Under the pieces are notes generated by a model. That model was not told the origin of the DNA. It saw nothing but the letters and a program-made list of their open reading frames with translations, and did no database searches. DNA of 64,000 bases from Hemileia vastatrix. Taxonomy: Eukaryota > Basidiomycota > Pucciniomycetes > Pucciniales > Zaghouaniaceae. Shown here one piece after another: positions 46,538-58,083 of this stretch. Position 1 is the stretch's first letter, and each line of letters begins with the position of its first letter. A program made the translations under genes and the position numbers. The stretch is taken from the NCBI GenBank assembly GCA_030280995.1, contig JASXTE010000008.1, positions 26,380,693-26,444,692 on the forward strand, given 5' to 3'.

Positions 46538-47896
46538 TGTAGAGTAGACTCCTACAGTCGCCTTGCTGTAGGCAGAATCCAAGGGAGTTGGAAAAACAAA
46601 AAGAATTCCTTGTCCCTCTAAGTAAATGTAAGATTCAATTAACTAAGCTTGAAGATCTTCTTGAAGAGTTGGATAAGTTGAAAATCTGAGAGAAAGATTT
46701 TGAAAGTGTTGGAAACCTATAATATAGAAAAAAAATAAGTGCAATAAAGGATTACACCCCCAAAACAAATACCTAATACCAGATTACACTGATACTAGTC
46801 ACAGCAAATACTTAGAGCAAGCCGCAACACTTGCCCCAGAGACTGAAAAGTACAGTAAAGTACCCCAGAAACTACCCTTGGGATGATCTGTTGAAAGGTG
46901 CCTTATTAAAGGTCTGCCCCAGATTTACCCAGTTTCCCACCAAAATTAAAGAGTGTTCTTTATTATATTTTTATTTTATAAATTTTATAAGAAAAGAAAT
47001 AAATTTGAGTCACCAAGAATGAAAGCTATCCAATGGTACCCTATATGTTGATATTTTTTATTATAATTGTTGTTATAAGTTAAATATTGTTAATTATCAA
47101 AAAAGACCCTTGTTATTGAAACTAAAAGATAAAAGACATCTAGAAGACTAAGATTCTCTCCTCTCTATCTGATTCTCCTCCTCCAGACCTTTCCAACAAT
47201 ACCCTACATGCATAGGATCTACAATAAACTATTGATCTAACAAGCATGATAAATTCTAACCAAATTTTGCCACAATAGCCAAAATTTTCTGCAGTGACCA
47301 AACTTTGCACTGGTGATCAGACTTTTCTACAGTGACCAAACTTTACCACAGTGCCCAGACTTTTCTGCAGTGACCAAACTTTGCACTGGTGATCAGACTT
47401 TCCCATTGTGAGAAAATTTTGCCACAATGAGCTCTTTTTTCCATAATGAGCTAATTTTTCCAGATTGAGTTAATCTTTTCACCATAACCAAACTTTTCCA
47501 CAATGACAGAATTTTTCCAGTACACTTCGCTTTTGCACCCAAAAATCACCGGAGCGCACCGGAAAAAAATGGCTACTCCATGAGCACACTGCATCCACCA
47601 AAAATACCAAGAGAGCCCTAGAAAATCCAGTAAAACCAATACCCAATCCATGAAACCATCAAATAACAATGGAATACCAACATATATACATTCCAAAACA
47701 CCATAAATCCTCCAAAAAATCACCATAAATCCTCCAAAATTCACCATAAATCCTCCAAAATTCACCATAAATCCACCCAAAAAAAATCCAGTTAACTCTC
47801 TTCAACCAAATTAACACCTGCTAACACCATGATTTTCTTCCAACCAAGGTCCAATCAAATTTTCACCTAAGTAGCCTACCCAGATTTTGAATGCCA
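46538..47896 (-). repeat. 5' LTR of element 3
   Basis: It pairs with 17006-18353: starts TGTAGAGTAGACTCC, ends GAATGCCA. It has an extra duplication of CACCATAAATCCTCCAAAAT near 47700-47770. The following bases match the middle of accessory gene 2 (about 16118), not the sequence left of the other LTR. Confidence 0.9.
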
Positions 47897-48799
47897 CACG
47901 GCTCACCTCACTAGGAAGTGAAAATCAGGCTCAAAACATTCAAATTCTGCTAGAAAACAGCCAAATTGTGCCAACAAACATCAATAGCTCAACAAAAAAC
48001 CTTCCTAGTGCTCACAGCGAAATGTGATCAAAATTTTCTATGTCCAAAAATGCCAAAAACTCCAAAACTTCTAAAATACCAGCCAGGGGGCCCCAAGAAG
48101 ACACCAGAGCACCAAACACTGCTCCAAGGAAAAAATATCCCTCTTGATTGAGAAAAAGCAGCTACGCCTCTCCTCTTCCAGCCAATTATTCATCTCACAG
48201 TTCAATTTCTTCAAGAGCTTCATCCAGAAGAGACCAATAAGCTTCCAGATCACCTTCTCCAGCTCCATCTTACAACAACCCTGGTACTCTATCAACAGAA
48301 ACCAAAAAAACTGAACCAAAAAAATATCAAAAATAATAACAACAGCCCTAATGCCTCAACTAGGCCCCAGGACTGTCCTCATCCTAGTTTGTATTCTCAA
48401 CAACATTTAGAGGATGACCAAGTGAATCTATATCTCCACTTGATTGATCCTCCTACTACCTCCATTCAAAACCCTTCAGCAGTCCAAATTCGGGCTGCTT
48501 ACCAACTTGATGAGCTTCTAATCTGTAAGTACCAAATTAATTAATCCAATTTCTTCAACAGAAAACAATTTCTGATTCAATTCTTTTGATTAGTTGGAAC
48601 CCCTCCTTCTGAAACTACTATTGGGATTGGCCAACCTCTGGAAACCATGTTGACTATGGATTAAGCAGATATGAAGCAAAACCTAATTATGATGTGTTCC
48701 AAAATACTTAAGGCCTTTTGTCTTCATGGGCCACTGAGATAATTTGAGAAGAACCTGAGAAATAAACTTCTTGATGATAATAGAAGATGTCCAGGATAA
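47897..48799 (+). pseudogene. Decayed second copy of accessory gene 2
   Basis: It aligns with 16118-17005 and lacks the Cys-rich N-terminal part. Several stops and shifts are present, for example TAA in ATGGATTAAGCAGATATG near 48660. The intron is preserved at 48525-48593 (GTAAGT ... TTAG, 69 nt). The 3' end, KNLRNKLLDDNRRCPG then TAA at 48797-48799, shows the C-terminus that the LTR removed from the 15688 copy. It is a pseudogene. Confidence 0.8.
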
Positions 48800-50369
48800 T
48801 TAAGCACACCTTCCAACACTCCATCCCAGCCTCTTCTGCTTCCACCCAAAAATTACCTTAAAATTCAGTTCCTGGCCATTATAATCCCTAAAATCTCTCC
48901 AGAAGACTACACCACAAGGAACACAGTGAATCCTCCAATCCCAACAAGAAAAAAAATTCTAAGATAATCTGGACCAAGCTTCAGAAGATTCTTCTTCCAG
49001 ACATTAATTATAGAAAAAATAAATTAAGATAAATTAATAAATAAAGAATTAATAATAATTAGCAAATATATATATAAATTTCATTTATTTTTGTTTTGTT
49101 TGATTTTTTCTTTTTTTTACAGATTACTACTTAAAACTACTAACATACTAAAAAAACTTGAAAAGAATCAAAAAAATTTCCCAAAAAATATGAAAGTTGA
49201 AAAAATAAAATTTAATGAATAATAATAAGATAATATAAATAATAATTAAAAATGGTATCCCCCAGCCAATTGATGAGCTGATCCCCTGATACCTTACCAA
49301 CATCCAAGTGCACCTTGATGTGGATAAACCTTTAAATAATTTATAAATGATTTGAGATAAAAATGAAATAAGAATAATAATGCAAATAAAAAATAAAATG
49401 AAATGGCAAATAAATATTAAATGAAATGAATAGAAGTTAAAGTAAAAAATTAAAATGAAATAAAGATAAAAATGAAAATAGCATTTCCTGGCTAATGGAT
49501 GAGCCTTTCCCCATCAATGCTTGCCCACAATCAGGTGACCCTGATGTGGTGACACCATATAATATTGATTTTTGTGATTTTTCCACCTCTTTATATCCTA
49601 ATATCCCCCATAAGAAAATTAAAAGAAAAAAAAGAGAAAAAAAAATATTCTAAAACTTCTATCTAACACAACCATAGCCACAAAAATGAAAGAAAGAAAA
49701 AAGAAAAGTCCAGCTACATAGAAGGTCCAGTCCAAGGAAATGATCAATGGGTGTGTTCCCTCCAAAAAGAAAAAATGATGGGAGACAACCAGTGATCCAC
49801 CACCAATCCAAACAAACCAAAGATAAAGAAACCAGTCCCAAGCCAGTTTAAAGTCATAGTGGACTTGGAAAATGAATGAAAAAACCCAGAACTAGGATTC
49901 AACTAGGAATAACAAAATACTTGAAAAAGACATTATGGGGTAACTTTTCTACAGAGCAGCCAGCTCATCAGTTACCCTCACACTTTCCAAAAGAAATTCT
50001 AGAAGCCCCCTGGGTACCTTCTAAAAAACACAACATCCAACACAATAAACCAAAACCAATAAGCATGAAGAGTCCAGAACTTGAAGACCAAAATAATTTT
50101 CAGCTTAAATTCATAGAGGACTTAAACCTATGAAGAGAAACTAATACTAAGGTTCAACCAAATTAAGAGAAAAGGTTGGAAAAAGACAATCTGGGGTAAA
50201 TTTTAACAGAGCAGCCAGACCATCAGCTGCCCCTACACTTTCCAAGATCAAATCTTGAAGCCCCACCCATGGGTACCTTCTGACAAACAAGTTTCCAACA
50301 AAAATAATGCACATAATCACCAAAATGCAAAATTTAAAGAATGGTCCATAGTTTATCATCATTGGAGAG
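48800..50369 (-). other. Element 4 3' noncoding region
   Basis: No gene is supported. It contains AT-rich runs, two copies of the CAGTTTA-type motif (49844 and 50101), and two diverged copies of the hairpin (49937-49977 and 50193-50233). The first has stem GGGTAACT / AGTTACCC. It aligns in pieces with 18366-19663 and 28168-28341 of element 3. Confidence 0.75.
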
Positions 50370-53300
50370 TCAATATTCTTCACTTCTAGTTCCTCTTGGG
50401 TAAAATCTCTTTCCTTGGTTAGCAGCCACTCTCTTCTTTAAGACTCCACCATCCAACTCCTCCAAAAAATAAGAGCCTCCTGGCACCTGAGATCTGACTC
50501 TGTAAGGCCCCTTCCATCTGTCAGAAAACATTTTTCCCCACTGACTCTCAAAACATCAGTTATACACCAAAACCAAACAACCAGATTTCAAGGGATTCAT
50601 GAGTCTATGAGTCAAATTATTGTCCCAGTATCTGACTGATTTATTTCTTATCTTCATCATTCTAGAGTATGCCTTCTCTTGACATTCCTCTCTACATTCC
50701 AACTGTTGCATCCTTGCACAGAGCGAATCTTCCGTTGAGCACACATCATCCCAATCAATTCCAAAATAAGTAACAGCTTTCAAATCCACTAGTAGAACAG
50801 CTCTCTTTCTAAACATTAACTCATAAGGGGAATAGCCAGTTGTCTTTTTCATAGTGACCCTATCAACAAATAACACCAAGGGTAAAAAATGCCTCCACTT
50901 TTTTGCACTATCTCCACCCATCTTCACCAAAGTGCTCTTGATAACTTGATGGCCTCTTTTAACCATGTCTTAAGCTTCAGGATAATAAGTTGTAGCCACT
51001 CTGACTTTAGAACCAATGCTTGTCACAGCTTCTTTGAATTCAGCTCCAAAAGCTGACCCACCATCAACAGTCACCAACTTCATCAACCCATATATAAACA
51101 CCCATTCCTTCTTCAAGAATTATGCCACATTTTTGGCAGTCAAATTAACGAGAGGCACTTCCTCAACACAACCAGACAAATCATCCCTGGAAACAATCAA
51201 TTATCTATACCTTCCATCATTAATATGGACAGCATCCAGATTGACTCTTCCAAACACAGTTGATTCACCAGTAGCATGGACAGCTTCTTTGGTTTCAAGT
51301 GAAATCTTCTTTGTCATTCTTCACAATCTTGGACCCAACCCTGAACAGCCAACTTCATACCCAGCCACCAAAATCTGTCTGCTACTCTTCTATAAGTCTC
51401 CCCAAAGCCTCCATGACCAAGGTCTTAATGCAAAGACTTCATCAAAACTTCCCAAGCCTTCTTCTGGGTCACCACTACCAGAGGATTTGGATGACTCCTC
51501 CTCATCAACCTCCTTCCTGACACATAGAATCCAGGACTCTTCTTCCTGATTGTCAGCCAAGTATCATCATCACAACTATCTGGACTTTCCAAGGTTAACA
51601 GATATTCAACTATAGTAAAATAAAACCCAGACTGACCCCAGGTCTCATCTTCAAAATCTAAAAAAACCATCAAAGGGCACAACCCTTTCATCAAAATCAC
51701 CAGTGTGCACATGAGCCACTTGACTAGACCAAAAAGGACACCATTCCCTAAATTTTGGTAAATCCTTCTCTTTCCACTGAATCTTAAGAGAATCCAGTTC
51801 ACTAACAAAAACATGATTTTCCAATTTTGAGCTGTCCCAAACAACAACTCCATCTTTATCCATAAAAACATCCTGATCACCAAAAGCAAGATCAGATCCA
51901 GCCAGTATAACCTCTTGGGGAGGAGAGAAAAATCTTAAAAAACCCTTTGTGCTGGCACTAACCACTAGGAAATCTTCATCAAATTCTTCAGAATCAGAAT
52001 CTTCATCTTTAGGTGGCCTCCTTGATAATCCATCAGGAATTGTAAAAGTTATTCCAGGTTTGTGTACCAGGTTAAAAGAAAAATGCTGAATAAATGCCAT
52101 CCACCTAATCATTGGAGCATTTGGAAGACTAGGTGTATTTATCATTTGAGCCAGAGATTTAGCATCCACCTGCAGCTGAAAATTCTGCCCCCACAAAACA
52201 GTTTGCAGCTTCTTCAAATTAGGCTACACCACACAATTCCAAATTAGGTTGAGAATATCTAGATTCAACCTCATTAAATACCACAGACTCATACCCTACT
52301 GGCCTGACCCTCCCAGTTTTATCTTCCTGAGACAAAACAGAACCAGCAGCAATATAGCTTGAGTTCACTGCCAGATAAACTTTTCCAGAGCCATTACCAT
52401 AATCCAACTTGTGAAGAATAATATCTTAACCTACCACATTTTCAACTTCTGAAAAGCCTCTTCACACTCTTCAGTCCATCCCCAATCTGCATCTTTCCTG
52501 GTAATCCACCTTAAAGATGAGGCCAACAAAGAAGAATCTTTAATAAAAATCCTGACGTGCACACACACCCCCAAAAATCCCCTGACTTTGGTGGTATTTT
52601 TAGGCCTTGGCCATGACTGAATTTTATTAATCATTTTCTTTTCCATAATCCTTCCCTCTTTACATACCACATAATCCAAAATTTCTAGAGCAGGAACATA
52701 ACGAAAAAATTTTGACCCAGAAATGGTCAAACCAGACTCTAACAACACTCTCTCTAGAGTAATTGCATATTCCCAAACAAACCTCCTTATATCTGGGTTC
52801 TCCTCTAGCACCTTATTCTCATAGTCAGTGGATGGTCCTTTGATTCCACCATCATCAATAAAAATACTAGCATGAGTAGGAGCCTTATCCTGAAAAATAC
52901 AAGCCATTTGTGCTTGATATACCCTTACTGAATTAGTTTCTCCTTGAGGCAACCTAGTGAGCTGAAATCTTCCCAAAGGAGTCTCAAAAGTTGTAAGTGG
53001 CCTTGAATCCATATGAAGTTCCCTCTTATAATAACCACCCATAATATCACCCAAACAATAACACACCCTTTCAGCAAAAGATTCAACAAAATCCTCTGCA
53101 CTTGGAAGAATACCAGCATCCTTGATAGTGACTCTATTCAAGGCTCTAAGATCATGAACCACCCTCAGCTTCCCATTTTGCTTCTTTACACAGAAAACTG
53201 GACTTTAGTAACTGGATTTTGACTGCTTGTATTAACAAGTACTGACTCTTTCCCTAATAATATATACAAAATCACCCCTGATAGCATCTGGAATTGGAAT

Positions 53301-54543
53301 AGATTTTATTTTCCAAGTTTTGTGACAAACCACAGGAATCAAGTAAGGTTCCCCATAAGAGTGTTTCAACACACCTATATTCTCTTAAAGAAATGCCACA
53401 GCTTTTTCCCTCAGCACAATAACGTGCAACAACAACTACTTTTCTTCATCAGACAACCACCCATCAGGACCAAAATTAAAAACTTTTAACCTTTCCACAG
53501 TCACCCTAGCTGTCTCTACCAAATCAGAGGAATTCTTCACCAGAGGAGTACAGTACAGATATATTGATAAAGTAGCTCTCTTCAAAGGAGGATTGAACCC
53601 TACAGGCATAGGCTTGTTAAAAGGCCTAATCTTCTGCACTACCTTCTTATACTTTACAGATCCACCTTCCACTTGAGGGATCTTCAGGACATCTTCACTA
53701 CCAGACATGGAACAAAAACAAAGGGTTTTCCTGTTGCTCACATGTGTGGCCAAGGTAGTTTTTTGAAAGGTGTAGAAGAAACTGTAGCAGTGCACAATCA
53801 GGAGGACTTACTTTTATTCCCCAATCTCACCACTCCAAAACTTTTCCACAATTACACATCTTCATCTTCACTTCCATCTTCTAATTCTTCAAATCTTGAT
53901 TCATCTGCTGAATCACATCTTCTAAAATTGTGCTGTTTATCCTCATGTCAGAGGCCCAAAAATTGATCATGCTGATCTTCTTTCATCTAAAATTTGTGCA
54001 GTTTAAGCTCATTCTGGAGGCCCAAAAAATTATCTTGATGATCTTCACAAATATATTTCTTTTGTTCTCACTTAATTATCTTTAGATTTTTTTTCTTTAG
54101 TTTCTTCAGTTATCTTGAAATTTTTTTTATTTTCTTTAGTTTTCTTTTAACCTACAAAAATAACCAGCGTTTTCCCCAATGCTCAGAGGTGTGGCCAAGG
54201 TAATGTTTTTGAAAGGTAAAGAAGAAAACCTAGCAGTGCACAATTGGGAGGACTTACTTTTAGACTCCAATCTCACCACTTCACAGCTTTTCTGTTTATC
54301 TTTCAATATAGATATATAAACAATCTTCTTATTTGTACTTGAATTAAACATAATTTAGAATCTTGAGAGAGAACAGATACTTGATAAAAAACTTGAAAAA
54401 TATTTTCAGAGAAGAGAAACATTAAAAAGAGAAAGTTGAAAATACACTTGGTATATCTCCAAGGGATCTGACCTACTACAACATGGGATTTCCTCATCTT
54501 GGGGAGAGGTTTTAGCACTAGGGTGATCAGCCCTCATCACTCT
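50370..54543 (-). pseudogene. Element 4 Ty3/Gypsy pol, heavily decayed
   Basis: From the -1 site (RVMRADHPSAKTS) to TGA at 50372-50370 (FYPRGTRSEEY) the linker, RT (DLRALNRVTIKDAG; FIDDGG near 52850), RNase H (GKVYLAVNSSY) and integrase segments are recognisable in order, but in several frames and with many stops. One is TGA after LVLVYN near 50553, where element 3 has Arg. The integrase finger and core (51060-51420) are broken. This is the most degraded of the three related elements. Confidence 0.85.
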
Positions 54544-56938
54544 AAAAAAGACAGACTCCCACTGGAGCCTGAGCCGCACTCCAAAAAACCAGAGGCAGCA
54601 CCCACTTCTCTTCTTCTCCTACATCATTCCATGCACTGGCACATTGAAGACAAACCAAGCCTAGTCTCTCAACCATCCTCTCAAGGGGATGATAATCTCA
54701 TATGAAGTCTACTTTCATCTTCACCAGTCAGCTCCAAACTGATTCCCAAATCAAATTGATAGCCAATTCTTTCTTGAAAATCCATCAAGAGTGGCCCACC
54801 CAAAAGATCTTTTACTGTTCCTTTGGCAATGTAAAAATGAACCTTCCCTGAGGCTCCACCAACATCTAGCTTCACAAACTCAGATTTTACAACAAATTTA
54901 GTTAAATGGCTACCAATCCCTCTCAAATTTCTACCAATACACATTTTGATGGGGAGGCCAGATGAGTAGCCTCAAACAAAGAAATCAGGTTAATATGAGA
55001 ACCTGAATCCACCAATGCCCTATTCTCCCTGACATTCAAAGTGACATTGACATAACTCAGAGGTGCAGAAAAATGAGTTTCCAACCCCTCACCAAATTTT
55101 TCAGAAGAATCACAAATGTATTCTACCTCCACAGAAGAAACCCTTCTCCTGGTAAACAACTTTTTCTGCCTATCAGCCAAGCCAGAACTGATAGCATACA
55201 ACTCACCATAAGTAAGGGAAACCTTTCCCTGATTTATCCTTTCCAGGAAAGAGTCCATAAAATTTAACTGACCAGAAACCACTGGCCTCTAAAAGTGAGC
55301 CCTTTGCTTCACTACCTTGGTCCTGGAAAATTATTTAGGACCAGAACCACAAACAGATTTACCATCAACAGGAACCAAACCAGATCCCTCACCAGACCCT
55401 CTAGCTCTAGAAGGCTTTGGAAATGAAGCCAAAGGGACATCCTCCTCAGAGTCAGAAACAACATCCATAGGCATTGGCTCACCATTCATGTCCAATGCTC
55501 CAAAACTAAGGGGACCCATATCAACCATACCCTTCTGTATTTTGTACAGCTCCTCTTTTCTGTACTTCTTCCAAGCTGCACTCATCTTAAAATCCACCTT
55601 TAAAGCCTTAGGCTTTGGTTGTGCCTGAGAACTGCTCATAGGCCTTCCCACCTTTCCTGCTTCCACATCATAAACGCCAGCCAAGAATTCCCCACTTGAC
55701 TTTCCACCACAAGAATACAACTCCAATCTACCAAAGGAAGATGTAAATGAGACTCTATTAGCCTCCTTTCTCTTTCCCTTTTCATAATCTCCATCTTTAT
55801 CTGAAGAAGAAGCCTCATTAGGCAACTCTTCAAATCTTGGTCTCCTGGAGTTAACATTTTTTTTCCTCCTCACCAAGTCCACTGGAGACTGACCATCACT
55901 AGGCTTCACAAATTAATCATCTGAGAGCTTGAACACTTTCCCATAAAATTTCACCTTCCCTTTAGAAACATTCCTATTCATTTCACAACAATCATTGGAC
56001 TTGTGGCCCTTCTTGCTGCAATAAGAGCATACCCAAGGATCACTCCTACCAGCCCTCCTATCAAAATCTCTAGGCTGAGAAGGGGCCTTATTGACATTCT
56101 GAGCCTCCTGAACTAAAATATGTAGCTGTTTTGTCAGATCAGCCAACTGCTCCATCACAGTAACAACTATTTTAGGCTTCTAAGGAGCCTTTCCCTTGTT
56201 CACACTTTCCTTCTTCCTAGAATCCTATGCATCTTCAGAAAAAGCTTCACTGACCTTGCTAACATACTTTGTGCTAGCTTATTGGCAAGAATCCACTTCC
56301 AAAAGTTTGAGATGAACCTCCATAAACTCCTTCACCACAGAAAGAGAAAGCAACTTCTGAATCCCATTAAGAAGAATCTTCATCTTGTCTTTCCTTGCCA
56401 ACTCCTTCAGCACATCAATTCTGACATTCCTATCCAGAGAAGACTAGAAAATATCCCTTGCAGAATCAATGCTCTACAACTCCTTCATATCCACCAAATC
56501 ATACACCACTGGCTCCAACTGAGCCAGAAACTTCCTATAAGTATAGAGGTTATCCACCCCTCCATAAGATTTCCATTCACTTGCAATCATATTGAGATCC
56601 ACCATTGAATATCTGGATCCCCATCTGAGTGTCATCTTCAGACACAACTTTTTCTAATCTTTCCTCCTGTAACCCTCCATAGCAGCCACTTCCTTCACCA
56701 GAGCCCTGTCACCAATATAGAAGATGACTTTCTTCAACATGTCCAGGTGAGAAGCACCATCCACATTCCCAGAAGCCTCAAACAGCTCCAGAAACAACTT
56801 CACACCCTCCCCCATAAACATAGGCCCCTTTTAAGACTTGATTCTGAAAGAAGGTCTAACAGAAACAGGAGGATTACCATCCTCAGGTGAACAATATCCA
56901 CCACTACCACCACTATAGAGAGTGGGTCCAGAAGCCAT
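54543..56938 (-). pseudogene. Element 4 gag-protease, heavily decayed
   Basis: Start ATG 56938 (MASGPTLYSGGSGGYC). Stops occur within the first 35 codons and repeatedly after. The knuckle CSYCSKKGHKSNDC (near 56010) and the protease motif RALVDSGSHINLIS (near 55010) remain. Near the end the protease frame reads TCT TTT TTA GAG TGA, with the heptamer T TTT TTA in register at 54549-54543. Confidence 0.85.
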
Positions 56939-57018
56939 GGTCCAACAGATTTCAGAAAACCAATCTCCAACAACAGAAGAGAGTCCAAAAGTAACAGAAA
57001 GTCCAAAAGGCTAGATAG

Positions 57019-57041
57019 CCCTCACCCCATGTTGGGCACCA
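57019..57041 (-). promoter_or_regulatory. Element 4 primer-binding site, mutated
   Basis: It matches the element 2 site except in the T-loop part and one acceptor base (CCCATGTTGGGCACCA). It ends 4 bp from the LTR. Confidence 0.75.
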
Positions 57042-57045
57042 GAAA

Positions 57046-58083
57046 TGTAGGCAAAACTGTAGTACTAGCTATAGGCCTTGACCAAGCGAGTTGGAGTAAA
57101 ACTAGAGAGAAAAACCAGGTGAGATTAATTTGCTACAGCAAATAGAGACTGTTACGTTTCACACTTCCAAAAAACTCCTTGCCTGCTTTACAAGTCAAGA
57201 CAGTAGCCAATAGCAGACCACTGAGAACCAAAGATCCAGAAAACCTAAAATGCAGAAAAATTCACACCAGAAACTAAAGACGCAGTGCACTTGTTGCACA
57301 AACACAGCAAAAATACTTATTGTAGGTAGAAAAGCTACAACAGAGAAATCAGTTTCAAAATTTAAATTAAATGAAGAACTAAACTTGCAACAAACACAGC
57401 CAATTGTGGCCAAAAAACAGTGAAAACTGAGTGAGAAACAATGATATAGCTACCAGATGGCTGTCTGATAATTAAAGTTGCCCCAAACTGTCTTATTCAG
57501 TATGTACACACAGACCACCCATCTGAAATCCATGCACAGCAACTAATTGGGCACCTTTGACAGCCATATTGAATAAAACCCCTCTATAATAGCTCCCCAG
57601 TCTTCTAGGACTGAAGTGGGTGGACCTCCCTGAAGCCAAAAAACCACTAAAAAACATCTAAAAAGCCCCAAATACTTAGAAAAATCCACTACAACTACTA
57701 AAACACTTATAACACAAAATTCAGCTATGGCAACTTTGAGACATAAAATATAGAGCCAAATTAGCCTACTTAATGGTACTAAGCACTTAACCCTAAGACT
57801 TAAGGTTATCCCATAAAATGGGAAAAAGGAAATCAAACAGCTATCTTTTAGAAATGAAAAATGGGGAAATGACCCCTTAAAACTTGGAATATGAAAAATG
57901 TAATCAAGACATAAAATATAGAGAAAAACTAGGGCTATCCAATTTTAGTACCCACATACCCATAGTCCCAATATTCACTGAATAAAACCAAAAAACACCT
58001 AATTCTTTGACCAATGTCAATTAAGACATACACAAACAGCACCAAACATCCCAACAAAGGCCTCTGCCAATTTTGGAAGACCA
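57046..58083 (-). repeat. 5' LTR of element 4
   Basis: It starts TGTAGGCAAAACTG and ends GGAAGACCA. The right half is similar to 13896-14415, which fixes the right edge. ORFs inside it are short and not conserved. Confidence 0.8.
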
